DNA of 64,000 nucleotides, taken from the NCBI GenBank assembly GCA_021014945.1, contig MU266422.1, positions 1-64,000 of the forward strand. Reading direction: 5' to 3'. A program made the translations under genes and the position numbers. The DNA comes from Leucogyrophana mollusca (Eukaryota; Basidiomycota; Agaricomycetes; Boletales). The notes under the pieces were generated by a model. The model saw nothing but the letters and a program-made list of their open reading frames with translations, searched no databases and was not told where the DNA came from. Positions 1 through 11,000 of the stretch are shown here, one piece after another (positions within the stretch are counted from its first letter, which is position 1; every line of letters begins with the position of its first letter).

Positions 1-289
1 AGCCATGAAGGCCTGGTTGACGCACCCAGCCCCAGCGGCCAATGTAATTGAAGCTAACGTTTGGTGGGCCTGGCAAACAACCTCTTTCAGTAATGTCCTT
101 AACAAGTCATATCTAAATTACGCTTAGTTTATTTGGTTGTAATCCAGATGGATGTTTTGGGATTTCATAATGGCTGGCGGAAAATAGCTCCACTGACCGG
201 TTGGTTTATCAGAATGATATTTCTGGTGGGGCTGCTGGCATAGATAAGCCTAGCTAAGGGATAATCATAACCTCACGGATTTCCTGATG

Positions 290-1500
290 TGGACGAGGCG
301 AGGCTATGTTCATATTTATGCCTATTTGTCTCCCTCCTTTCTCATCCTCCCCGTCAGCTGCGCTCGTTCTCTTTCGTGCACGCGACTCGAGCAGCCCTCT
401 TTCCGAGTTCTCGCGTATCCATGTCCGCCGCTTTTGATTTTCTATCTCTTTCACCACATCGTCCGCTTTCGATCTCCATACGAACGTCACCCACCTCCGG
501 TTCCGTCTCTTCCGCCTACGTCAACCACATCTTCTGAGGTTTTGTCCACACCAGCCCCCCTACGGCAGCTCACCAGCCTTTCTCCATGCCAACTCACCCC
601 CACTGACCTTGTATTCATGTTTATAACCCTGAAAGCACCCGGATGTTCTCACCGAGAGCTTGAAGAGAAGTGCCAAGGCGGCGCGTAGGGCTTGGGAGAG
701 GGGCCAAGGCTGACGCGTTGGGGCGAGGTTATGTTGAAATATAGGGGAGAAGTGGTGCTGGCCCCGGGAAAGGTGAGAGAGGAGCCAATACTGACGCGTA
801 GGGCCTGAGGAGAGGTCATATGGAACGTAGGGCCCGGGGAGAAGTGACCCTGATACGGAGGGAATATATGACACCACCGTGTAGGGGAGAGGTGACGCTG
901 ACGCGTCGGGGAGAGGAGGGTGTGGTGGCGGCACACCGGAGCCCCCGTACGTGACGAGGCTGACGCCGAGCAGTGTACAAGACAAGCGACTGACGACGAG
1001 GAAGTGTGCGAGAAGCGGCTGACAGCGAGGGAGAGTGAGCCATTGTTGACACGCGGCTGACGTACAGGAAAGCGAACGACTAGTCAAGACAAAGAGGTAC
1101 GGCTGGGAGTTGGCTGCCCTTCATGTTCGTGCCTGCCGCACTCATCCGTGGGCCGTCAGCCGCGCTCTTTCTCGTCCTCTATGTCATCCGCCTTTCCTGT
1201 CGTCCTCCGCGTCAGCCAGGTTAGTTCTCTTTTATTCATGCGAACCGCCCTGCCTTTCTCGCGTGCCCGTGTACCACCAGCCCCCTTTCCTTCGAAGATC
1301 CTCCTCTATCCCCTGCGCCGGCCCGTTTCGGTCCCGTCTCTTGCACCCACGTCAGCTCCATCTATCTGAGGCACCCTGCGCCGGTTTACCATGCCTCCTC
1401 CCATCCTTCGCCTGCCATATCTCGTGAACGCCACGCTGTCCTCGCTCCCGCGTGCAAAAATCCTTATTGCAGAAAATGCCACTCGATAAATCATGGGGCA
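290..1500. repeat. Composite degenerate repeat, copy A
   Basis: No gene is supported here. The block starts with pyrimidine-rich DNA dotted with GTCAGC and CAGCTCACCAGCC words (about 340-600). It passes into purine-rich DNA built from variants of GACGCGTAGGGGAGAGG (about 680-1060), then flips back to pyrimidine-rich DNA (about 1150-1450). GCGGCTGAC near 1010-1060 faces GTCAGCCGC near 1155 and 1210, so the block is a loose inverted repeat. A 32-bp core (1067-1098, beginning GGAAAGCGAACGACTAG) recurs at 10835-10866 and 14698-14728. The long ORFs on both strands follow from the skewed composition and look like no protein. The block contains the unoccupied TA site (416-417) that matches the element at 13637-14173. 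Confidence 0.7.
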
Positions 1501-1590
1501 ATCACGCCCGCTTGTACTGAGGAAACTCTCCACCGGTACGTATGAGGGTACTCTTCCGGGACACATGTATGGATCAGTCGATAACCAATA
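1497..1590. repeat. Short dispersed repeat, paired with 5891-5985
   Basis: About 85 bp reading GCAATCACGCCCGCTTGTACTG... then ...CTCTTCCGGGACACATG matches 5891-5985 (CACAATCACGTCCGCTCGTA... then ...CTCCATCGGGACATAGG) in the same orientation at roughly 70 percent identity by eye. The partner lies just beyond the 3' end of the second DUF6533 gene, so both are probably decayed pieces of the flank that accompanies those genes. Confidence 0.55.
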
Positions 1591-1599
1591 CAAAAACAT

Positions 1600-2340
1600 A
1601 ACCAAGAGCATCCGGATGCTGCTTTCGACGGGAGAGGTTACGCTGACGCGTACGGGCGATGGCGGCGGCTGGCTGCGGTAGGGACTCCGAGTCCGCGGTG
1701 AAACCGACGTGAAGAAGAAGAGTGGCCGACGCGGGGAGAAGAATAGCAGACATCGGAAACGAGCGAGGTTCGGCCAATGTACCCCGCTACAGGCCACCTT
1801 AACCCGCCTCCTACCGTCCACCCTAGCCTGCCATGGAACCCGCCTGCTACAGGCATCAAATCCGAAAGTTCGTGGCCTACGAGCGGGAAGGCGGAGAATG
1901 TTCCCTTTACCAGTGATGTTGAGCACGAGACCAGCGTGACGGGGCAAGCACGTGAGAGTTTGGCCCTCCACGCGCAACGAGTGTCATCTCTCCACCTTCA
2001 AGCAAAGTCTTTTCTCCTGTGCGAAATCTCCCGTCTTCCGTACGGGGTCCCTTCCCATGCCGAATCTCTCGTCCCCCGCCAATGCCGTGTCTCTCATCCA
2101 CCGCCTGCTCTGGATTTCTCGCCCTCCACCTGCGCAAAGGCTTCTCTCAAGAGAACAAATATCGACTGTTGACGGTCTCACGAGCGCCGTCCTTCATTCG
2201 TCCCACGAATCCGCCCCGGTCTGTGTTCATTCCAATCACGCACTTCTGTCACCGTTCGAGTTCGTACCAGGAAGTTGGAACGTCGAACACCAGTACGAAC
2301 TCCTCTGAGTTCCTTTCTTCATATGTACATTGGCGTGGTG
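1600..2340. other. Gene-free repeat-derived spacer
   Basis: Purine- and pyrimidine-rich patches like those in copy A continue (for example CGACGGGAGAGGTTACGCTGACGCG near 1625-1650). ORFs on both strands overlap, have no recognisable domain and look compositional. I see no gene, RNA gene or clear terminal repeat. Confidence 0.5.
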
Positions 2341-3413
2341 TTCTTGTTGGCTACGGGACCTGATGCGTAGGAGAGGGGGGCGCTGACGCGCACGGGAGAG
2401 GTGGGGTGAGGTGTAGGGAGAGGTGGGGGAGGCTGGTGCCGGTAGGGAGTCCAGGCTATGGTGAGGCTGACGTGGAGGCGAAGAGGAACAGCGGCCAAGA
2501 TTGGCCGAGGAAGAGCGAGGTGCGGCTGACAGCAAGGAAGAACGAGATGTGGCTGACGTCAATGGTCCTCGAGGCGCGGCTGACATACAAGTGAACACCA
2601 ACTACAAGCCAAAGAGGCATGTCCGACATGGAGGGAGAGCGAGGTGCCGCTGACAGCTCCATTCAGTGGCCTGTTGACCTTGAATACTGGATGGGCACAA
2701 AACGGCGATAAGTGGGTAATGTGGCATGCAAGCCGCCCTTCTCTTTCGTCCGTTTCTGTGCTCGCAACCCCTCCCCCTTCTAGTCCATGTTGCTTTTGTA
2801 TCCGTTCGTATCGATGCCGGCTCCATTCGATCCTGTGTCTCTTTGACCCACCCCTGCCACATTTCTGAGAGTCGTTCTCCGTGTCAACCCCCCCACGCCC
2901 CAAAATCACATATGTGCCACTCAGCGGTCTGCCCTCCGGCTGCTTCACCACATGATCCTTGCCTGTGTTCGTAGCTCCTGGTAGACGCATCTGCAGTCAG
3001 TGGTGGACGCCCCGCTTTCCTCGCACCCACTCGGTAAAATATCCCGCCTGGTGAACCCTACCCCTCGATATCATGCAGACGCACCTCTCAATGTGAAATA
3101 CATCGCATTTTCGGCCTTGGTGCCCATCGGCAAGGACATTGTCATCCGTTGACGGGGTTCGACCTGTCACTCGCGGGTCGACATCTAAGTGCAGAGGGGC
3201 GATGGTGTCCGTATGGTCTATTGGAACAATATACAACGTGAGAGGACAAAGGGTCATCACCATGAGACGACCTTTGAATAAAAAGCCGGCCGCCAGAAAT
3301 AACAACTGCAAGGTCACAGAAATACCTAAGTAGCATCGAGAATGAATATCCAAAGAGAACAGACAGGGAAGATTGTTAAATATTGTAGGCACAAGTGGGA
3401 ACCGGCCAAGTGT
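2340..3413. repeat. Composite repeat, copy flanking the 3' side of DUF6533 gene 1
   Basis: This block begins with GGGAGAGG/GACGCG purine-rich words and holds a diverged version of the 32-bp core (about 2588-2620). A GCTGACAGCTC-ATTCAG stretch (2648 onward) also occurs at 14773 onward. It then runs through CTTGAATACTGGATGGGCAC (2680-2700) to the stop codon of the first DUF6533 gene. The order of words matches 14380-15405, which leads into the third DUF6533 gene, so repeat and gene seem to have been duplicated as one unit. No gene is supported inside. Confidence 0.6.
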
Positions 3414-5122
3414 TCAAGTGTCTGCGTCAACTTCACGTCTGGAGCCAGAGCCGTGGGTGTGCACAGGCTCTTCCCCCGCGTCTAACTGGGATGGCGAGCC
3501 CCGAACATTAAACTGAATCGTGCTCAGTTGTGTTTGTGATGTGCCCTCTCGTGTCTTTAGCTCCCGCACGCGGAGGCTGATCACCATTCGAGGGCCCGCA
3601 ATTATCACAAATGCGCCGAAGAGATAATTTAGTGCTTCCAGGGCCGAAACCCCAGCATCAACGCCAGTGGTTGTAGGCAAGCTAGTTCCTTGCCATACCG
3701 CATACCTAGCGAACCTACAGTGAGTGGACGCCACTCAGAGCTAAGAAACTGACCACGTACCAGAAAATGTAGGCAATTTGGTCTTCCGCCAAGGCCTTCA
3801 CTAGAGGGTTAACGCACCATCCCCGCGCTTCCAGTGCATGTTTTACGGATCCAAACAGCGCGAAAACGAGTAACAGTATGTCGTACACCAGTTGGATGAC
3901 TCTGGAAACCTGTTGCCACAGGTCAAGAGTTGCATTGGTCCCTATTAGAACCCTGCCGTCGGGGCCCATAAACGTCACTAAACGCAAGGGGTAGGCTGAG
4001 ACAACAAATGGACTGTAAAGGAAGGCATGGAACACACCGAGCCATCCTATTGCAACAAGCTCAAGCGACTTCACAATGACCACTACCATCACAACCATCT
4101 CACAGACAAAGCTGACCGACAAGAACACGAGAACCTTCCTCGAACGGTTGCAAAGCGCATGGGCCCTCAATAAGAAAACCCCTGGCGGCGAGTGAATAAG
4201 CAATCACGGACCTAAATAATGCTGAATGTTATAGCTCACGTACCTTGCATTGCTGTGACAGACGCAATGCTTGACAACCGATAAACAATGGCCAATGATG
4301 TGTCTGCAGAATGCGGGGAATTAAAATTAGAACACACGCGAACCAACAGTATAAGATAGATCTATACATACATCTGAATGGAAATTGTTGGCTATTACTG
4401 TCAGATCACAGAAGATAAAGCAAATCCAAACCCACTCCTACAATACCCACTTGGTTAGATGACTATCCACCGAGAAGCGGACATTGGGCTCACTGCGGGA
4501 GTCCAGTTAAGGGGCAGCACCGCTATAGCACAGATTCAATAAAGGAGTTACTCGCTATCGGAACATCTCTACCTGCCACGACTGCGCTGTCGATCCCAAG
4601 CGGCATTAGTTATAATATTTGAGATTGGACCTGTCAACTCACAACTGAGATACAGGACCACAATAACGAGCCTGCAATACAGTTGTATGACGTCAACCAC
4701 ACTGTCAAGCGGTGGGCCAGGGGAAAAAATGGACCCACGCACCACGAAGTAAAGTGCTGTCACGATAGTCCAGCGGCGGACCTGATGCCTCCATGTCAGC
4801 ATCATAGACGTCGCAGCCATCTATGGTACCTACCCAGATGAAATCCACCTCAAGAGCACTTCAGCTTGGGCCCCCTCTCTGAGAATGCTGGAATAAAACT
4901 GACCTCCTGTGAGAAATTAAGGACTGTATGCTTATTGTTCGTCAAAGCTGCAGACCTAACGCGAGAGAAATCTTACTGACTCTGGTCATACATGACCGCA
5001 GCTCCTGACGCCACTATGAAGAAAGTTGGTTTGAATGGGATTAGCGCAAATCAAATGTAGTTTTTACTTGTCGCATAGGAAATGATCTGGGCATTAGAGA
5101 GCTCCGTGAAGGGACCCGACAT
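3414..5122 (-). CDS. DUF6533-type multi-pass membrane protein, paralogue 1
   Basis: Member of a large basidiomycete family of membrane proteins of unknown function with an N-terminal DUF6533-like segment. The start is MSGPFTELSNAQ at 5122. A short intron follows SYAT, then MASGAAVMYDQ, then ILNFSQE and VDFIW, which is the pattern of the DUF6533 segment. Further exons give RRWTIVTALYFVV (about 4750-4780), then LRAHALCNRSRKVLVFLSVSF (near 4160), several hydrophobic helices, and a C-terminal exon (3414-3715) with AGPRMVISLR followed by a polar tail. Paralogues at 6176-7860 and 15406-17109 share the same exon plan, which supports a real gene. Some internal splice sites are unresolved and I cannot exclude a disabled copy. 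Function and topology are unknown. Confidence 0.7.
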
Positions 5123-5427
5123 TGGCGCGACGGGAGGCGGTAGATCGAGGGTTCTTGGTGTCTATAACCAGAGTGGTTGAACCTCTTATATGGCAACCGG
5201 CGCTACGGCGGTGAGGTGGTGACACAGCATAACGAGTGATAAGGACTGGAGAAACGGTGTGTGGAGGGAGGACTGTCGTCGACTTTGTGTGAGCGGAAAA
5301 CTTTTCTCTATCCAACATTCAACAGGATACCTCAGTCCAGGTTGGGATCCCGAAACGAAGAGCGAATCAGTGAGAGGCAGAAACGCGAGGGTGTGTAAAT
5401 CCGCAGTATTAAGTTGATTTTGATGTA

Positions 5428-5467
5428 ATGAGCGCGGGCCGTCATGATGGCTGTGGAGCACCCAAGT
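5428..5467 (-). promoter_or_regulatory. Conserved upstream block of DUF6533 gene 1
   Basis: About 40 bp beginning ATGAGCGCGGGCCGTCATG, 306 bp upstream of the start codon. Close copies sit at 8138-8178 and 17404-17444, 278 and 295 bp upstream of the other two paralogues. Intervening DNA is less conserved, so a promoter element or transcription start region is plausible. Shared ancestry alone could also explain it. Confidence 0.45.
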
Positions 5468-6175
5468 ACTAGTGATGGTGTCAAGATCAAAGTCTTAAAA
5501 CTCGAAGTTTTGAAAGTTGCTTGAAGGTTGTTCCTCCTCAAGTTCAAAACGTGAATTGTGGTGCATTGAACACACAATCATGTGCAGGATGCAAGTACTA
5601 GTACTGTACTGACATGCCAATTGTTGTTGTTGCATGATTGACTGTCGGCTCTATGGCCATGCATCCCAGAATAATACTACAGTAATTCCCCCGCCCACTG
5701 ACCGCACTTTTGTTCCGCTAAGACCTGTCCGCAGGACAATAAATGGCTTAATGGATGAGGAGCATAAGATGAAGGGATTCCCCGTCCCCAAAGCCGAACG
5801 GTGGATGACTTCCAGTATAGGTGCAGTTCTAGGGTTAAGGCCAATATGCTCATTGCGAACCCTGCTCTTCAATAAAACATGCGGGCCGTCGAAATCACAA
5901 TCACGTCCGCTCGTACTGGAGCACCTCTGCACCAGGACGTATGATAATACTCCATCGGGACATAGGTTACGGAGCAGAATCCTCCAGGTAAAGTCTCTCC
6001 TCCTGGACGCTTTGACTACATCTCTCCGAGGCTTGTCCACGCGAGCCTCCCCCACGATAGCCTTCTCCTACGTCGGCTCACCAGGTTGCCCTGTGACAAC
6101 TCACCACATTGCACTGCAACGAAGGTTGTTAAGTATTATAATAAGTTGTAGGCCCAAGTCGAGACTGACCAGATT
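5468..6175. other. Spacer between DUF6533 genes 1 and 2
   Basis: Contains the short repeat at 5891-5985 (partner 1497-1590) and a region resembling the 3' flank of the other DUF6533 genes. A 204-codon plus-strand ORF here runs antisense into the last exon of gene 2 and looks like no protein. Nothing else is recognised. Confidence 0.5.
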
Positions 6176-7860
6176 TCAAGTCCCCGCGTCGACTCCACGC
6201 CTAGAGCCAGAACTGTGGGTGCGCATGGGCCCCCGAGGAACAAACTGAATCGTGCTCAGTTCTGTTGATGACGCGCCCTCCCGTGTCTTGTGTTCCAGCG
6301 CGCGCAGGCTTATCACCACGCGAGGGCCCGCAATGATCGCGAATGCACCGAAGAGATAGTTCAATCCGTCCAAAGCCGCAATCCCAACGTCAGCGCCAAT
6401 GGTCGTAGGCAAGGTAGTTCCTTGCCATACTGCATACCTACCAAATCTACAGTGAGTGGACGCTGCCCAGACTTAGGAAACTGCCCGCGTACCAGACAAA
6501 GTAGAAGATTTGATCTTTTGCCAAGGCCTTCACTAGAGGGTTTATGGACCATCCCTTCACTTCCAGTGCATGTTTTACGGATCCAAACAGGGCGACAAGA
6601 AGCAACAGTATGTCAAATGCCAGTTGGATGGCTCTGTAAGCCGTTAACCACAGGTCAAGAGCATAACTGCTTGCATTGTCCGCCCTTGAAACGTTGCTGG
6701 TCGGGTCCATAATCGCCGCTGAACGCGAGGGGCACGCTGAGGCAATAATGAACCATGAAGACATGGGCACGCACCGAGCGCTCCTTTGGCAACAAGGTCA
6801 AGTGACTTTACTACGACCACCACAATCGCAATCATCTCACAGACAAAGCTGACCGACAGGAACACGAGAACCTTTCTGGATCGGTTGCACAGCGCATAGG
6901 CCCTCAGTAAGAGAATCACTGACCATGAGTGAATAAGCGATAACAAATGAAGATAATGCTGAATACTATTGTTCACGTACCTTGCATTGCTATAATAAAC
7001 ATTAAACTCAACGCCTCGGCAGCGAGAATTATGTATTTGTCTGCGGAATGCGGGAAATCAAAATTAGAGCACATGCGAACCAGCATAAGATGGATTTATC
7101 CATACATCTGAATGGGGAGTGTTGGTTATTTCCGTCAGATCGTAGAACACGAAGCAAACACAAACTCACTCCTATGACACCCACTCGATTAGGCGATTAC
7201 CCACCGGCCGAGAAGCAAAAAAATTGGACTCACCGCGGCAGTCCAGTGAAGCGGCAGAACTGCTATAGCACAGATTTAACGAAGTAAAGCCTCGCTGCCT
7301 GAACAATCATACCTGCAATCATTGCGCTGTCGATCCCAAGCGGCATTAGTTATAATACTTGATATTGGACCTGTCGACTCACAACTGAGATGCAGGGCCA
7401 CAGTAACGAGCCTATAATAGGTTGTACAACGTCAACTACACCGTTAGGCAGAGGGCCAGGAGAAAACGGAGCCACGCACCACGAAGTAAAGTACTGTCAC
7501 GACGGTCCAGCGGCGATTCTGACGCCTCCGCGTCAGCGTCAAAGACATCATACTGATCTATGGTGCATACCCAGATGAAGTCAACCTTGAAAGCACTTCA
7601 GCTTGCTCGCCTTCTCTGAGAACATCGGAACAAAACTGACCTCTTGTGAGAAGTTAAGGACTGTATGCTCGCTCTTCGTCAAAGCTGCGGACTGAACATA
7701 GGGGAAATTTTACTGACTCTGGTCATACGCAATGGCAGCTCCTGCTGCCACTATGAAGAAAATTGGTTTGAATTGGATTAGCGCAAACCAGATAACGAAA
7801 TGAGTTTTTATTACTTGTCGCATAGTAGACGGATTGGGCATCAGCGGCGACAGACTCCAT
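6176..7860 (-). CDS. DUF6533-type multi-pass membrane protein, paralogue 2
   Basis: Tandem neighbour and paralogue of the gene at 3414-5122, same strand. The start is MESVAADAQSVYYAT at 7860 (the ATG sits in CCATGG). An intron and then MAAGAAIAYDQ follow, the same pattern as in the other copies. The middle exons carry LRAYALCNRSRKVLVFLSVSF (near 6900) and DLWLTAYRAIQLAFDILLLLVALFG split over hydrophobic helices (6470-6700). The last exon (6176-6412) reads AGPRVVISLRALEHKTREG and then a polar tail ending VDAGT. The segment matching gene 1 at 7300-7560 has lost part of its open frame in my reading, so exon 4 is uncertain and the copy may be damaged. Role unknown. Confidence 0.62.
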
Positions 7861-8137
7861 GGCGCGACGAGAGGCGATAGGCCGAGGGGCTTCTTGGTGT
7901 CTATTTCAGGAGTGTTTGGGCCTTCGTTACTGCGGCAGTGGGTCGATGACACGGCGTAGCGGGTGAAAAGAAGCGGAGAAGCAGTAAGTGTGAAGGTAGG
8001 ACTGTCGTTGACTCTGAGTGAAAAATTCTCCTCAATCTGACGTTCAACGAAAATACCTTAGCCGAAGTCAGGAATCCAAGATGAAGATCGGACCAGCGAG
8101 GTATAGAAACGTCACGGTGGCGAATCGGTTTGGATGC

Positions 8138-8178
8138 GATGAGCGCGGGCCATTATGATGGCTGTGGAGCGCTCAAGT
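8138..8178 (-). promoter_or_regulatory. Conserved upstream block of DUF6533 gene 2
   Basis: Second copy of the 40-bp block (GATGAGCGCGGGCCATTATG, then ATGGCTGTGGAGCGCTCAAG), 278 bp upstream of its start codon. Orientation relative to the gene matches the other two copies. Confidence 0.45.
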
Positions 8179-8217
8179 GACAGTGGAAGCTTGTGGAAGT
8201 TCGAACTTGTTATGTAC

Positions 8218-8430
8218 ATACTCTTACCTACTCTTACCTACTCCACGCTTGCGGAGGCACTGAGGGCGATGCAGTCTTTGCCGAGTAACCGGGGTGGCAG
8301 CAAGCTTTCTTGCTTGCTGCTACCTTTTGGCTACCTTGCACCATAAGTATCTTTTGCGCCTTCCGTCGTTTTCTTTCACTGCACCCGCCCTCCTGCTTCC
8401 GGCGGGAAAGCCCTCTGGGCTTTCGCTGAA
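8218..8430. repeat. Hairpin-rich block with short tandem repeat
   Basis: TACTCTTACC is repeated twice plus a partial unit at 8219-8242. A 13-bp hairpin follows (GGTGGCAGCAAGC at 8293-8305, loop of 6, GCTTGCTGCTACC at 8312-8324, one G-T pair). A perfect 8-bp hairpin (GAAAGCCC at 8406-8413, loop TCT, GGGCTTTC at 8417-8424) is next, followed by a T-rich run. This resembles neither the purine-rich repeat nor the genes around it. It could be a short structured mobile repeat or a non-coding RNA remnant. I found no clear A and B boxes or snRNA motifs, so I do not name an RNA class. Confidence 0.45.
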
Positions 8431-9013
8431 TCATTTTTATTTCTAAGGCTGGTGAGCTCTGCCGTGTTTGGATCAGGTCCTGGAGGCGAATGGCTGAACG
8501 GAAGACGCATGACCGATTGGAGTCGAGACGGTGCGTGGGGAAAGATATCGGCGCTGGAGGGGAGATTGGGCCATAAGGGAAGATCTGTGAGCTGATATCA
8601 TACCTGCCCGAGTGGAGGTCGACCATTTCCTCGACCCATTTCGGGAACAGCCGATGGCCTCATCAGGGAAAAGGCTCTTGATGGCTCAATGAAGGCGCTG
8701 AGCCCGCCGCCATCGACTTCTCCGCTATCCACCGTCACCCACCGTCCAGTCCAAAATTCACTTACCCTTCACGGAGCAGCTTGATTTCTAGAAGTCAGGT
8801 AGAGGAACGTTGCGCGTCGGGTGTGGATTGAACGTGCGCGCGCACTCTCCCTCCCTCAGCCTTTCTCCGATCGCTCTTTTCAAGTACACATGTCCTATCC
8901 TCCAGCCGCCCTCTACAGGCCCGTGAAAGTCCAACCACGCCAAACTATACTCCTCCCCGCAACAGCCGCGCTTCACACCATGGACCTCCGCGTGCGGTGA
9001 GCTATCATATGCC

Positions 9014-9120
9014 AGGTATAGTACCTCAATTGACCAGGTGCAGTGCCCCAGTTGGCTCGGTGCAGCACCCCACTTAGCTAGGTACAGTACGCCAGAACTA
9101 GGTGTAGCACCCCAGTTAGC
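9014..9120. repeat. Minisatellite, five imperfect 20-23 bp units
   Basis: Five consecutive units begin at about 9014, 9036, 9059, 9081 and 9101. Each resembles GGTGCAGCACCCCAGTTAGC, with alternation of CAG/TAG and CACC/TACC. The units are diverged, so the array looks old. It lies in a gene-free stretch (8640-9240) where nothing else is recognised. Confidence 0.7.
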
Positions 9121-9387
9121 AAACTCACACCCCGCCCGTTCTGACAATGAAGATCCTCGCATGATGCACTAGCATTTCAACCCTCCGGGTTCGACGCTTA
9201 ATCGCATTCAGAGGATCAGCTGCCAAGTTCTCATCGTAGCGACTTGCTACAGTCAGTCATCAGCCACCTCCTGCTCGCTGGCGTAATAACCTCAGATTCA
9301 GCTTCCGGGGTCATGGCCATGGCGACTGCCTCAGCTCAACGTCTTTCGCTATCCTCCTCAGCGTCGACTCGTTCTCATCACCACGGC

Positions 9388-9694
9388 ATTCACCTGTTTA
9401 TCTTGAACGCTGGATGGGCACTCGAGATCGATAGGCGGCTGACAGGGGACGGGAACGATAGGCGAATGACGAGGCACGTCAGCCTCCGCGTGCAGGAAAT
9501 CAAGGCACGGGAGGACACCTTACAATCACAACTGATCACGATGCAGTTAAATCCTCGGGAGCCCATGCTCACCCACGGCTTTGGCTCTAGACGCGAAGTT
9601 GACTTAGACGCTTGAACTTCTGGTTGGTCTCCACTTGTGCCTACATTACTTCAACATTTTCACTGCCACATCCTGTCTGTTCTCTTATGAAGCG
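9388..9694 (+). pseudogene. Orphan last exon and 3' flank of a DUF6533-type gene
   Basis: From 9478 to 9615 the plus strand encodes VSLRVQEIKAREDTLQSQL, then a tail ending in GFGSRREVDLDA. This is the C-terminal tail found in the three DUF6533-type genes (for gene 1, VISLRVRELKTREG and SGSRREVDADT). The homology continues into the 3' flank (CCACTTGTGCCTACA at about 9628-9643, CCTGTCTGTTCTCTT near 9675-9690), which gene 1 has in the same order after its stop. Upstream of 9478 the sequence is composite repeat, so no transmembrane part remains. Orientation is opposite to the three full copies. It is a gene fragment left by rearrangement. Confidence 0.75.
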
Positions 9695-11000
9695 TCCGGG
9701 AAAGGTGGCGCCGGGCCTGGGGAGGGGTGCCAAGGTCGGAAGATAGATCACGCTGAAGAGAGGTGAGAGATGTGACACTGGCGCGTAGGACAGTACCAAT
9801 CCTGACGCTTAAGGTACGGCGAGAGGTGACCCTGATGCGTAGGAGAGGAGACGCTGTCGCGTCGAGGAGACGAGAGAGTGGTGGCGGTGATTGGGAGTTC
9901 GGGTGTGGTCGGTGACGGTAGGGAGTCCGTGTGCGTGCGTGGTCGTTGATGGTCGGAGTCCGTGTGCGTGATGAGGATGGTGCTAATGCTGAGAAGTGTA
10001 TGTTGCGAGGCCAGCATTAAGAACGAGCAAGGTGCGGCCGACAACCATCATCCGCCTCTTTCACCCATGCGATTCAATGTGCCGCCTCTCCATTTTTTCC
10101 AGCCAGCCGCCCCACGCCAGCTCACCAGCCTCCTCCACGCCAGCTGACCAGCCGCCCCCACGTCAATACACCATGTCTCTCCAGCTTACCACCTTCTGCC
10201 CTCCAGCTTCATCAGTTTCCTCTGGCTGGCTGGAGGGCAATCTCCAGTGGGCGTAAGCAATCCCAATCTTGGTCTCAGTCTCCAGGTGCCTTTCATAGCC
10301 ACGGCGATCGTTGGCAACACCCCGACGTGGTCTGTTACCGTGTGCCCGCCGCCTGTCGTTCTTGAGTGCTGTCTGGGCACACCGTCATGAGCGTGACAGG
10401 CGGCTGACACTTTGGCCGCCCTTTGTCGCGTATCCACGTACTATCAGCCCCCTTGACTTCGATTATCCGCCTATATCGTCCGCCCCCGCTCCCCCAACAT
10501 GGCAGCCCACCGGCCTCCCCACGGCAGCTCACCATGTCTCCTCCTATCCTTCGCTTCCAGTGGCTCAAAAACGCCGCGCTGTTCTCGCACCCACGCTTCT
10601 AAAACTCAAAGCATCCACCAGCAGGCGATGGATGCTGTCATCGAAAGAAAGCTGGCAATTCGTCGCGTACATAGGCCCGGCGAGAGGCACCAAGGCTGGC
10701 GCGTAGGCCCGGGGGAGAGGTGACGCGTAGGGGTCGGGGAGAGACGACGCTGAAGCGTAGGAGAGAGGTAACGCTGAGAAGTATACAAGACAGGTGGCTG
10801 GCGCGAGAAGCGGCTGACATGGGGCTGACGTACAGGAAAAGGAACGACTACTCAAGACAAAGGGGTGCGGCTGGCAGTTAGCTGCCCTTCTTGTTCGTGT
10901 CAGCCGCACTCCTTTAGGCCGGCATCTGTCCTCCATTACCCAACTTTCTCCTCCATTATCCACGCGCTCCTCGTTCCACTCAGCGCATTCCAGTCCCCCC
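9695..11000. repeat. Composite degenerate repeat, copies C and D
   Basis: Purine-rich GGGAGAGGTGAC/GCGTAGG DNA (9700-9960) is followed by pyrimidine-rich DNA (10030-10600), a second purine-rich patch (10680-10860) and the 32-bp core (10835-10866). After the core the sequence GCAGTTAGCTGCCCTTCTTG matches copy A after its own core (GAGTTGGCTGCCCTTCATG). 10520-10610 (ACCATGTCTCCTCCTATCC onward) matches copy A at 1389-1470. Overlapping ORFs on both strands are compositional; no gene is supported. Confidence 0.65.

Noticed and set aside
560..1087. 175-codon minus ORF with Ser/Pro/Arg-rich translation
   Set aside because: Explained by purine-rich repeat; all frames of this block are long and similar in composition.
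5634..6248. 204-codon plus-strand ORF
   Set aside because: Antisense to the last exon of DUF6533 gene 2 and to repeat-like flank; no domain or consistent start.
8234..8626. 130-codon minus ORF over the hairpin block
   Set aside because: Basic, repeat-derived translation; the hairpins better explain this DNA.
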